Shown: piece after piece, positions 1 through 7,539 of the stretch | Layout of the letters: each line of letters starts with the position of its first letter | How positions within the stretch are numbered: the stretch's first letter is position 1 | From: Bacteroidetes bacterium CG2_30_32_10 | Lineage (GTDB): Bacteria > Bacteroidota > Bacteroidia > Bacteroidales > CG2-30-32-10 | Length of the DNA stretch: 8,317 nucleotides | Assembly: GCA_001872995.1 (NCBI GenBank) | Contig: MNXO01000136.1 | Location: 1-8,317, forward strand | Direction: 5' to 3' | The notes under the pieces: model-generated | What the model was told of the DNA's origin: nothing | Seen by the model: the letters and a program-made list of their open reading frames with translations, nothing else | The model's database searches: none | Position numbers and translations under genes: made by a program

Positions 1-2840
1 TTTTTATATTTCAAAGCATCAATAATCTTCAAGCACAATCTACTTCACTTATCATTGGAAACCAAAACCCTTTTAAAGTGAAGTGGAACACAATAGAAAC
101 ACCTCAGTTTACGATTATTTTCCCTAAAGAAATAGAAAAAGATGCTCAAAAAGTAGCAAATACCTTAAATTATGTATATCCTTATGTGGCTAAAACCTCT
201 GCAAAAATTAAACCTTTAAATGTGGTTTTACAAACCAATTTAGCCGAATCAAATGGTTTTGCTACCATCACACCGCGAAGAATGGAATTTTACAACACCC
301 CTCCCCAAACTCCCTTTGCCGGAACGCTGGATTGGTATAGTTTGCTGTCGATTCACGAATTAAGACATATCACCCAATTTTCTCGTTGCGATAGAGGCTT
401 TACTAAAATTGCTCATATACTTTTCGGAAATTCAATGCAGAATGTGATGATGATGACGGCTATGCCTAATTGGTTTTTTGAAGGCGATGCTGTTGCTACC
501 GAAACTGCGCTTACCAATTCTGGAAGAGGCAGATTGCCCCAATTTAATGTAGAAATGCGTTCCCTTTTATTTGCTGGCAAACGCTATGATTACGAAAAAG
601 TATTCTTTGGTTCTTATAAAAATTGGTATCCTTTAGATGCTTCTTACTCTTTTGGTTACCAGTTTGTAACATTTATCAGAAATACTTATGGCTTAGGAGC
701 AATGAATAAACTGGTTAAAAAAGGTGCAGGAATGTCTATCAATCCTTATTTATTTAGTTGGGCTATGCGGAGAGCCACTGGTCATACGCCAAGTACCAAT
801 TATCAATTAATGTTAAACAAACTCGATTCAACCTGGAATGCTCAATTAGAAGGAATTAAATTTACAGAGGCAACTCCTATTACAAAGCCTGAAAAAAATA
901 ACTGGACATACAACAACTTTGCAAAATATACCAATGATGGCAACATCATCGTGAGTCGCTATGGACAAGAAGACATATATCAGTTGGTACTGATAAATCC
1001 TAAAACCAATCAAGAAAAAAAACTTTATTCTTCATACTTAATGAGCAATGATGTTCCTTTTTCTGTGTCACAATATCAATTAGTATGGGCAGAAACAAAA
1101 AACGATATACGATGGGGCAATAGAAGTTATTCAAACATTAAAACCTTAGATATCAATACCGGAAAATTAAATACAATTACCAAAAAAGCCAAATACTATG
1201 CACCTGCTATTGACCCAAGTGGCAAACAAATCGTTTGTGTAGAGTATAATAATAAAAATATTTGTAGTTTGCTGATTTTGGATGCGATCACAGGGCAAAT
1301 ATCAAAGCGAATTCCAAACCCAGAAAACGAATTGTTTCAAACACCCACTTGGTCGAACGATGGCAAAAATATTGTCTTCATTAAATTACATCCCACCAAA
1401 GGAAAAGCACTTTGTTTATTAAACATTGAAACAGGAATTACCGAAAACTTGATAGATTATAGTAACGAAAACATTGCGTATCCTGTTTGTGATGGGAATT
1501 ATATCTATTACGATTCGCCTATTTCTGGTATTGATAATATTTATGCCATTTCTATTAATACAAAAGAAATATTTCAAGTTACATCGCGTAAGTTAGGTTC
1601 CTACTATCCCGCTATTTCTAATGATGGAAGCAAACTTCTTTTTTCTGAAGCCACAGACCAAGGGTATATGCTTATGGAAATGCCTTTAGACAGCCTTAAA
1701 TGGTTGCCTTTAAATAAAGTTGAAAAAAGATTAGATAATAGTTTTAACATTCTTGTAGAACAAGAGCAAAAAAAGTCTATTCTCGATAGCGTTCCTACTA
1801 ACAATTATCAAGTTTCCAAATATGCTTTAACGCCATTTAAAAGGAATGCTTATTCTTGGTATGTTTTATCATTACCAACGGCTATAAATCTTTCATTAAA
1901 ATCACAAAATCCCTTGAGTTCATTTGCTACTGAGGGGGCTTATAATTACAATTATAATGAAAACGCCAACAGTTTTCAATTAAATACCAGCTATGCCGGC
2001 TTGTATCCTATTATTAATATGGGCGGAATTGTTGGCAGAAGAGTTTCTACTTATGATTCAATAACAAATGTTCCTAACATACTAGGAGATAGCACAAAGG
2101 CATACACTTATAGTTGGAATGAAAAATCAGCCTATTTTGGATTGGAACTCCCTTTAAATTTGTCTTCTGGAAGCTATGTTTCAAATCTCACTTTAGCAGT
2201 AAATGCTGCATATACTAATATTTCTGATTTGCATCGTTTCGAACTATTTAAAAATAGTAATGGTACATTTTTCCCCATCACCTATTCATTAGATTATTCC
2301 CGAAGAACTAGTTGGCTTCGCGATATGTTACCCACTTGGGGTCAAACAATTCATTTAAGTTATGCGCATACTCCTTTTAATGGCGATTTTAATGGCGATT
2401 TATTATCAGCTCAAGGAGTATTCTATTTTCCAGGCATTATAAAACATCACAGTTTGTTTTTTGAAGCAGCTTACGAAAAACAAAACCCTGTCAATTATCG
2501 TTTTGAAAGCAAAATATTATTTCCACGTGCTTATAAATATGTATTTGAAAAAGAAATTCTTAAAGGAAGTGTTAATTATACTTTTCCTATTGCATATCCC
2601 GATTTTAGTTTAATACATTCTTTGTATTTTAAACGTTTGGCTGCTAACCTTTTTTACGATTATGGAATTGCTAAAAGTACGCAAACAAACTATTATCGTT
2701 CTACTGGTATTGAATTGAAAAGCGAAACATTTGTTTTTCATATTCCAATTCCTTTTATTGTTGGGCTGAGAGGTTCTTATTTGTTCGATAATATTGACAA
2801 TGAATATAATATTGAAGGAATATTTGCTTTGAGTTTTTAA
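1..2840 (+). CDS. Exported peptidase-like / TolB-type propeller / outer-membrane barrel protein (5' end outside window)
   Basis: Large cell-envelope protein of a type found in Bacteroidota; its substrate is unknown. The reading frame is open from base 3 with no stop, so the GTG at 78 is not a credible start and the gene is cut by the window edge. Residues below are numbered from that GTG codon. An N-terminal zinc-peptidase-like domain (about 1-260) carries HELRH at 93-97, an HExxH motif, followed by NWFFEGDA at 131-138 and E142; E135 or E142 could be the third zinc ligand of a gluzincin. TolB/PD40-like propeller repeats follow (about 275-550), with blades such as AIDPSGKQIV, TWSNDGKNIV and AISNDGSKLL. 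The last 300 residues alternate like a beta barrel, contain FPRAYKY at 815-821 (resembling the FPRGY of Omp85/surface-antigen barrels) and end in Phe, as barrel proteins usually do. Domain calls are from motif reading. Peptidase activity, the orientation of the propeller and the role are inferred. A non-catalytic structural role is possible. Confidence 0.85.
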   Translation, partial: FIFQSINNLQAQSTSLIIGNQNPFKVKWNTIETPQFTIIFPKEIEKDAQKVANTLNYVYPYVAKTSAKIKPLNVVLQTNLAESNGFATITPRRMEFYNTPPQTPFAGTLDWYSLLSIHELRHITQFSRCDRGFTKIAHILFGNSMQNVMMMTAMPNWFFEGDAVATETALTNSGRGRLPQFNVEMRSLLFAGKRYDYEKVFFGSYKNWYPLDASYSFGYQFVTFIRNTYGLGAMNKLVKKGAGMSINPYLFSWAMRRATGHTPSTNYQLMLNKLDSTWNAQLEGIKFTEATPITKPEKNNWTYNNFAKYTNDGNIIVSRYGQEDIYQLVLINPKTNQEKKLYSSYLMSNDVPFSVSQYQLVWAETKNDIRWGNRSYSNIKTLDINTGKLNTITKKAKYYAPAIDPSGKQIVCVEYNNKNICSLLILDAITGQISKRIPNPENELFQTPTWSNDGKNIVFIKLHPTKGKALCLLNIETGITENLIDYSNENIAYPVCDGNYIYYDSPISGIDNIYAISINTKEIFQVTSRKLGSYYPAISNDGSKLLFSEATDQGYMLMEMPLDSLKWLPLNKVEKRLDNSFNILVEQEQKKSILDSVPTNNYQVSKYALTPFKRNAYSWYVLSLPTAINLSLKSQNPLSSFATEGAYNYNYNENANSFQLNTSYAGLYPIINMGGIVGRRVSTYDSITNVPNILGDSTKAYTYSWNEKSAYFGLELPLNLSSGSYVSNLTLAVNAAYTNISDLHRFELFKNSNGTFFPITYSLDYSRRTSWLRDMLPTWGQTIHLSYAHTPFNGDFNGDLLSAQGVFYFPGIIKHHSLFFEAAYEKQNPVNYRFESKILFPRAYKYVFEKEILKGSVNYTFPIAYPDFSLIHSLYFKRLAANLFYDYGIAKSTQTNYYRSTGIELKSETFVFHIPIPFIVGLRGSYLFDNIDNEYNIEGIFALSF
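27..38 (+). other. Probable end of a signal peptide, at the truncated 5' end of the first gene
   Basis: The codons before the GTG at 78 read FIFQSINNLQAQ then STSLIIGNQNPF. LQA followed by Q looks like the C-region of a Bacteroidota signal peptide, with cleavage probably between A and Q. Most of the hydrophobic core would lie left of the window. This fits a protein that ends in an outer-membrane barrel. The call rests on a few residues only. Confidence 0.5.
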
Positions 2841-2935
2841 AGCTAAATGAATATAAAAAGCACTGTTTTAACTTAATTCAACATATTGCCTTGATTGACT
2901 TTTCGGGGCAAGTAGCACAAATAATTTAATAATTG

Positions 2936-3610
2936 ATGAATATACTAATTGTTGCAGCCACTATTTCTGAAGTTTTGCCTTTTATTAATACATTAAAATT
3001 AAAAGAAAAAATAACTTACAAGTGCTACATTGGAGAATACAATAATTACCAAATAGATTTATTGATAACTGGTATTGGAATGATTGCAACTACATATAAT
3101 CTTACAAAAACAATCACTTTAAATAAATATGATATTGCAATCAATGCGGGGGTGGCAGGTAGTTTTAGCAAAGACCTTCCTAATGGCGAAGTTGTCAATG
3201 TAGTAGAAGACAAATTTTCGGAACTGGGAGCAGAAGACGGACTATCTTTTGTTGCTTTCAACGAATTAAATATAGAACCTCATAATATTGAAAAAATAAC
3301 TAATCCACTTGTAAACTACCCAAAAACAATGGGATGTTTAAAAAAAGTAAAAGGAATTACTGTAAATACAGTCCATGGAAATGAGAAAAGCATTAATGAT
3401 ATTATAAAAATAGATAATCCTGATATTGAAACAATGGAAGGAGCTGCCTTTATGTATGTTTGCTTGTTTGAGAATATAAAATTTATTCAATTAAGAGCAA
3501 TTTCTAATCGTATCGAAAAAAGAAATAAGGAAAATTGGAATATTCCTCTTGCAATTAAAAACTTAAATAATACATTACTTTCAATTCTTCAAGAAAAAAT
3601 TATATTCTAA
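2936..3610 (+). CDS. mqnB: Futalosine hydrolase
   Basis: Cleaves futalosine to dehypoxanthine futalosine and hypoxanthine in the futalosine (Mqn) route to menaquinone; cytoplasmic. The 224-residue product has the nucleoside phosphorylase/hydrolase fold of the MTA/SAH nucleosidase family. Visible landmarks are the N-terminal strand with E12 (AATISEV), aligned with the general-acid Glu of MTA/SAH nucleosidases; GVAGS at 72-76; VEDKFSELGAEDG at 90-102; the ribose-binding METMEG-type site as ETMEGAAF (E168); and LRAISN at 186-191. The SN there, where MTA/SAH nucleosidases have SD, together with the RNKENW that follows, indicates MqnB rather than Pfs/MtnN. The ATG at 2936 is preferred to the in-frame TTG directly before it at 2933, because the protein then starts MNILIVAATISE as expected. 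No Shine-Dalgarno sequence is seen. It lies 95 bases after the preceding gene, and no other mqn gene is in the window, so the rest of the pathway must be elsewhere. Confidence 0.95.
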   Translation: MNILIVAATISEVLPFINTLKLKEKITYKCYIGEYNNYQIDLLITGIGMIATTYNLTKTITLNKYDIAINAGVAGSFSKDLPNGEVVNVVEDKFSELGAEDGLSFVAFNELNIEPHNIEKITNPLVNYPKTMGCLKKVKGITVNTVHGNEKSINDIIKIDNPDIETMEGAAFMYVCLFENIKFIQLRAISNRIEKRNKENWNIPLAIKNLNNTLLSILQEKIIF

Positions 3611-3632
3611 GTCTTGAGGATTGGTTTTTTTT
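3586..3632 (+). terminator. Candidate weak intrinsic terminator after mqnB
   Basis: TCTTCAAGA (3586-3594, within the last mqnB codons) can pair with TCTTGAGGA (3612-3620) to give a 9-bp stem with one G-U pair and a 17-base loop. TTGG and then eight T residues (3625-3632) follow. The position after the stop codon and the T-run fit a terminator. The long loop, the low GC content and the four-base gap before the T-run weaken the call. Confidence 0.35.
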
Positions 3633-3676
3633 ATATACTTTTAAAATTTATAAAAAAACATGTATTTTTACTTCAT

Positions 3677-3684
3677 TTTATTTG
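3677..3684 (+). promoter_or_regulatory. Possible -7 promoter element upstream of the sensor gene
   Basis: TTTATTTG differs at one fixed position from the Bacteroidota -7 consensus TAnnTTTG and lies 30 bases before the sensor start codon. No TTTG is seen at the expected -33 distance. In such AT-rich DNA, chance matches are likely, so this is only a candidate. Confidence 0.22.
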
Positions 3685-3714
3685 TGATTGATAAAAAACG
3701 CAACAACTTAAAAT

Positions 3715-6321
3715 ATGAAAAAAATAATAGAATGGTATAATAACTTGAAATTATCAACAAAAATGGTTACTTATATACTTTCCATTTCGTTGGTAATAAT
3801 AACTCTTACCATTGGTTATATTGTGATTAGCTCAAAAAATTTAGCTTTAAAAGATGCTTCAAATTATGTAGATGCCTATACACGAGAATATGCCAATCTC
3901 ACCAAGTCAGATATAAACGTAGATATTATTGTTGCTAGGTCTATGGCTCAAGCTTTTCAAGATTATAAAAACTTTCCTATCAATGAAAGAGTTGAGCTTT
4001 TTAAAGGAATTACAAAACAAGTGATTTCTAATAATCCCAACTTTTTATCAGTCTATTCTCATTGGGAAATAGCCGCATTAGATTCTTCTTGGGATAAAGA
4101 TTATGGAAGAGTTAGATTTACATTTTATAAAGCTAACAATACTATTGTTTATCGTCAAGATTCTATGAACCTTACTGGTGATGTTCCTGGTAGTCCTTAT
4201 TATGTTATGAAAACTACCCATTGCGAATTGGTTGAAGATCCTTATTGGTGTACCTATACCAAGAAAAAAGAAGATGAAGTTCTCGAAACAAGTGTTTGTG
4301 TGCCAATTATGGACAATGAAACTTTTGTGGGTAGAATTGGGATTGACTTAGCCATTGAACGTTTCATGAAAATAACCGATAAAATTAATCCTTTCGAAAA
4401 TAGTTACTCTTTCTTGGTGTCTAACGAAAGTAATTTTATTACATCACCCCGAAAAGACAAAAATTTGGTAGGAAAACCACTTGAAAAAGAAAAACAAGAA
4501 ATTTGCAAAAAATTTGGGGTGTTAGAGAAAATTAAAAAAGGAGAAGCATTTTCATTTATTACAAAAGAAAATGGAATCAACTATTATTATTCTTTTGCAC
4601 CTGTTGCCATTGGAAATACAAATACGCCATGGTCGCTTGCTATTGTTGTACCAATAGATGTGGTTATGCAGGAAGCAAATTCAACTTTCTTGAAATCAAT
4701 TTTTATTGGATTAGCAGGACTTCTCTTATTAGGGTTTAGTGTATATTTTGTTACTAAAAGAATTGTATTGCCTATTCGTAATACAACCAATGCTTTAATT
4801 GAAATGTCCACTACTGGCGTTATTGATCAATCAAGAAAAGTTTTCTTTAATAGTAATGACGAAATTGGGAAAATGGCTAATTCTCTCAACAAACTTATGG
4901 ATGGACTCATCAATACTGCTCAATTTGCCAAACAAATAGGAGCAGGAAACCTAAAAACTAAATTCAACCCACTTAGTGAAGGCGATATTCTTGGAAACTC
5001 ATTAATAGAAATGCAAGTAAGCTTGCAAAAAGCCGAAGAGGAAGATGAAAAAAGAAAAATAGAAGATGATAAACGTAACTGGGCAACAGAGGGAATTGCT
5101 GTTTTTAGTGATATTCTGAGACAAAATAACGATAATATTGAAGCTCTTTCATTTAATATTATTAAAAATCTTGTTGAATACGTCAAAGCTAACCAAGGAG
5201 GTTTTTTTATTGTAAATGACAATGAAAAAGATCATTTTCTTGAAATGTCTGCTTGTTATGCCTATGATAGACAGAAATTTGTGCAAAAGAAAATTTATGC
5301 TGGCGAAGGACTTATAGGCGCCTGCTATCAAGAGAAAGAAAGTATTTATCTTACTAATATTCCAGATGATTATATTCATATTACTTCTGGCTTAGGAGAT
5401 GCAAGTCCTCATTCATTACTTATAGTGCCTCTTAATCTTAATGACGAAATATACGGAGTGATAGAATTAGCGTCTTTCCAATTATTTGAAAAACACGAAA
5501 TAGAATTTATAGAAAAAGTAGGTGAAAGCATTGCTTCTACTATTTCAAACGTTAAAATTAATAGCAAAACAGCAATTCTACTTCGCCAATCTCAAGAACA
5601 AGCTGAGGAAATGAAAACCCAAGAAGAAGAAATGAGACAAAATATGGAGGAATTAACTGTTACCCAAGAAGAATCAGCCAGAAAAGCTGAAAAAATGGAA
5701 CAAATGGTCGCAGAAATGCACAAACAGGCAATTATAATGCATCAACAAGAAGAAAAAATGAAAGAAGCAGCAAAAGAGGCTGAAGGAGTGATGAATGCTC
5801 TAAATGCTGCTAATTATGCTATAGAATATGATTTAAAAGGACGAATTATCTCTATTAATGATAATTATCTTCAATTTATTCACAAAAATAGAGAGGATGT
5901 GATTGGAACTCACCATTTAGATAACATTTCTTTTGAATCTGATAAAGCAAAACAATACGAAATGTTCTGGCAAGATTTGTTAGATGGCAAGAGCCAGAAA
6001 CTTAAAACTAAGGTGGAAATAGATAATAGAACTTTCTGGTTGATGGAAACTTACAGTCCAATAGTTGATAACAATGGCAATACGCTTAAAATTATTAAAA
6101 TTGCTATTGATATTACTGAAAATGTGATGAAAGAAGAAATTATCAAACAACAGGTGGAAGAAATGAAATCTAGCGAGGAAGAACTCAAACAAAATATTGA
6201 AGAATTGCAAACAGTGCAAGAACAAATGAAAACTAAAGAATTTCTCGTTAAATTGCTAGCCGAAGAAATGAAAATTGATGAGGGCAAACTTTATAATATG
6301 ATTGATAAAATTAAAAGTTAA
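3715..6321 (+). CDS. Membrane sensor: dCache-HAMP-GAF-coiled coil-PAS-coiled coil, no output domain
   Basis: Inner-membrane signalling protein of 868 residues; ligand and partner unknown. In order: TM1 (about 17-39); a periplasmic dCache-like region (about 45-320) with SVYSHWEIA, a PWxxxY-like WDKDYGR segment and ETSVCVPI...FVGRIGIDL at 191-211; TM2 (about 325-346); HAMP (about 347-400); a second HAMP-like/signalling helix segment (400-470, with AGNLKTKFNPLSEGDILGN); GAF (about 472-612, with YAGEGLIGACYQ and LLIVPL...GVIELAS); a Glu/Met/Gln-rich coiled coil (620-690); PAS (about 690-803); and a closing coiled coil (804-868). The 29-residue heptad segments at 629-657 and 813-841 are near-copies. 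Periplasmic C170 and C179 could form a disulphide. I see no H-box or ATPase of a histidine kinase, no GGDEF/EAL, no PP2C phosphatase and no chemotaxis methylation tip. The stop is clean, and the downstream DNA shows no lost kinase frame before dprA. It probably signals through protein contacts. The ATG at 3715 fits a short cytoplasmic lead before TM1. Confidence 0.88.
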   Translation: MKKIIEWYNNLKLSTKMVTYILSISLVIITLTIGYIVISSKNLALKDASNYVDAYTREYANLTKSDINVDIIVARSMAQAFQDYKNFPINERVELFKGITKQVISNNPNFLSVYSHWEIAALDSSWDKDYGRVRFTFYKANNTIVYRQDSMNLTGDVPGSPYYVMKTTHCELVEDPYWCTYTKKKEDEVLETSVCVPIMDNETFVGRIGIDLAIERFMKITDKINPFENSYSFLVSNESNFITSPRKDKNLVGKPLEKEKQEICKKFGVLEKIKKGEAFSFITKENGINYYYSFAPVAIGNTNTPWSLAIVVPIDVVMQEANSTFLKSIFIGLAGLLLLGFSVYFVTKRIVLPIRNTTNALIEMSTTGVIDQSRKVFFNSNDEIGKMANSLNKLMDGLINTAQFAKQIGAGNLKTKFNPLSEGDILGNSLIEMQVSLQKAEEEDEKRKIEDDKRNWATEGIAVFSDILRQNNDNIEALSFNIIKNLVEYVKANQGGFFIVNDNEKDHFLEMSACYAYDRQKFVQKKIYAGEGLIGACYQEKESIYLTNIPDDYIHITSGLGDASPHSLLIVPLNLNDEIYGVIELASFQLFEKHEIEFIEKVGESIASTISNVKINSKTAILLRQSQEQAEEMKTQEEEMRQNMEELTVTQEESARKAEKMEQMVAEMHKQAIIMHQQEEKMKEAAKEAEGVMNALNAANYAIEYDLKGRIISINDNYLQFIHKNREDVIGTHHLDNISFESDKAKQYEMFWQDLLDGKSQKLKTKVEIDNRTFWLMETYSPIVDNNGNTLKIIKIAIDITENVMKEEIIKQQVEEMKSSEEELKQNIEELQTVQEQMKTKEFLVKLLAEEMKIDEGKLYNMIDKIKS
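5599..6237 (+). repeat. Diverged internal repeat coding two coiled-coil segments that flank the PAS domain
   Basis: Bases 5599-5685 and 6151-6237 encode QAEEMK..EEEMRQNMEEL and QVEEMK..EEELKQNIEEL, which match at 16 of 29 residues by eye. They sit just before and just after the PAS domain of the sensor. The pattern suggests an old duplication of a signalling helix or a shared coiled-coil register rather than a recent DNA repeat. Confidence 0.7.
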
Positions 6322-6372
6322 AATAATATTAATTGGAACAAAGTATTTAGTTCATTGTAATTATTTAATAGC

Positions 6373-6411
6373 ACTTGCTACTAAATTTAATAATTAACTA
6401 CTTGCTACTAA
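6373..6411 (+). repeat. 12-bp direct repeat ACTTGCTACTAA (two copies)
   Basis: ACTTGCTACTAA occurs at 6373-6384 and exactly again at 6400-6411, with 15 bases between the copies that include the palindrome TTAATAATTAA. It lies in the spacer between the sensor gene and dprA and leads directly into the tandem repeat. Function unknown. Confidence 0.75.
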
Positions 6412-6446
6412 CTACTAAATACTAACTACTAAATACTAATTACTAA
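6412..6446 (+). repeat. Short tandem repeat CTACTAAATACTAA upstream of dprA
   Basis: Two exact 14-bp copies of CTACTAAATACTAA (6412-6425 and 6426-6439) are followed by the partial unit TTACTAA (6440-6446). Each unit is itself made of TACTAA-like halves. The array ends one base before the proposed dprA start codon, so it forms the immediate leader of the mRNA. It may have grown by replication slippage. No protein is encoded here. Confidence 0.8.
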
Positions 6447-6447
6447 C

Positions 6448-7539
6448 TTGTATAAATACGAAATCGCTTTAAGCCTAATTAAAGGTATTGGAAATATTAG
6501 AGCCAAAAACCTTATTGCATACTGTGGTAGTGCCGAAGCAATTTTTAAAGAGAAAAAACAAAATCTGCTCAAGATTCCTGAAATTGGAGAATATTGTATA
6601 AAATTTTTACTTAATCAAGAGGTACTTGCTAGAGCGGAGGAAGAATTAGATTTTATAAACAAAAATAATATAACTCCCTTTTTTTATCTTGACGATAATT
6701 ACCCTAAAAGGTTGAAACATTGCGATGATAGCCCTATCATACTTTATTTTAAGGGAAATTGCGATTTCAATATGCAGAAAGTTATTAGTATTGTTGGTAC
6801 CAGAAGTGCTACTGATTATGGTAAAGATTTCTGTAATAAGTTTATTAATGAAATTGCACAACACCAAATATTGATTATTAGCGGTCTTGCTTATGGTATT
6901 GATATTTCTGCTCACAAAGAAGCCATAAACAAAAATATTCCAACGGTTGGGGTTTTAGGACATGGCTTAGATAGAGTTTATCCCAGTATGCACACTTTAT
7001 ATGCCAATAAAATGATTGAAAATGGGGGATTGCTTACCGAATTTATCAGTAATACAAAGCCCGATAGAGAAAATTTTCCAATGCGCAATCGTATAATTGC
7101 TGGCTTATCTGATGCCGTAATTGTTGTTGAAGCTGGAGAATCTGGTGGAGCTCTAATAACTGCAGAAATTGCAAACACTTATAACAGAGATGTTTTTGCG
7201 GTGCCCGGTAGAATTAATGATGAATATTCAAAGGGCTGTAATAAGCTTATTAAAATTAATAAAGCAGCTCTAATTCAATCAGCAAAAGATTTAGAATATA
7301 TTATGGGCTGGGAAATTAATAAAGACAAGCCAACTTCTACTCAAAAGCAACTTTTTGTTGAATTAACAACCGATGAAGAGAAAATGGTATCAATTATCAA
7401 AACCAATGGCGAAACAAGTATTGATATGCTTGCAATTCAATCTCAAATGAACATGAGCAAAGTGTCAATGATTATGCTTAACTTAGAATTTAAAGGTATG
7501 GTGCGTTGCCTGCCCGGCAAACTTTACAAACTAGCCTGA
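6448..7539 (+). CDS. dprA: DNA-processing protein DprA (Smf)
   Basis: Binds incoming single-stranded DNA in the cytoplasm and loads RecA onto it during natural transformation; the gene is widespread even in bacteria not known to be competent. The 363-residue length is usual for the family. An N-terminal helix-hairpin-helix/SAM-like region (about 5-65) shows IKGIGNIRAKNLI and IPEIGEYCIKFLL. The Rossmann-like DprA core (about 75-290) carries IVGTRSATDYG at 115-125, SGLAYGIDISAH at 145-156, NFPMRNRIIAGLS at 210-222, ESGGALITA at 231-239 and the late GCNKLI. A C-terminal winged helix (about 305-363) starts near TTDEEKMVSII. The start is TTG at 6448: a stop lies in frame at 6430, no ATG occurs between them, and the next in-frame ATG (6772) would remove about 108 residues, including the helix-hairpin-helix region. 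No Shine-Dalgarno sequence is seen; a TACTAA repeat array adjoins the start. The 3' end overlaps the convergent prsW by 16 bases. Confidence 0.96.
   Translation: MYKYEIALSLIKGIGNIRAKNLIAYCGSAEAIFKEKKQNLLKIPEIGEYCIKFLLNQEVLARAEEELDFINKNNITPFFYLDDNYPKRLKHCDDSPIILYFKGNCDFNMQKVISIVGTRSATDYGKDFCNKFINEIAQHQILIISGLAYGIDISAHKEAINKNIPTVGVLGHGLDRVYPSMHTLYANKMIENGGLLTEFISNTKPDRENFPMRNRIIAGLSDAVIVVEAGESGGALITAEIANTYNRDVFAVPGRINDEYSKGCNKLIKINKAALIQSAKDLEYIMGWEINKDKPTSTQKQLFVELTTDEEKMVSIIKTNGETSIDMLAIQSQMNMSKVSMIMLNLEFKGMVRCLPGKLYKLA

Noticed and set aside
1604..1804. Minus-strand open frame of 66 codons within the first gene
   Set aside because: Lies fully inside a well-supported coding region and shows no recognisable domain; a shadow of the real frame.
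2886..2911. TTGCC/GGCAA hairpin before mqnB as a regulatory RNA or terminator
   Set aside because: Five to seven pairs including G-U, a long loop and no T-run; no riboswitch motif recognised in this 95-base spacer.
2895..2925. TTGACT...AATAAT as a sigma70-type promoter for mqnB
   Set aside because: The spacer is about 19 bases, the -10 match is poor, and Bacteroidota use a different consensus; no convincing TAnnTTTG is present.
4587..5379. Several minus-strand open frames opposite the sensor gene
   Set aside because: They overlap each other and the HAMP/GAF coding sequence and are low-complexity in composition; no independent support.
5980..6287. Two overlapping minus-strand open frames opposite the PAS and coiled-coil region
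   Set aside because: Phe- or Ser-rich translations are the expected mirror of Glu/Lys-rich coiled-coil codons.
6322..6447. CRISPR array or IS end in the repeat-rich spacer before dprA
   Set aside because: Repeats are 12-14 bp with no regular unique spacers, no terminal inverted repeats and no transposase or cas gene nearby.
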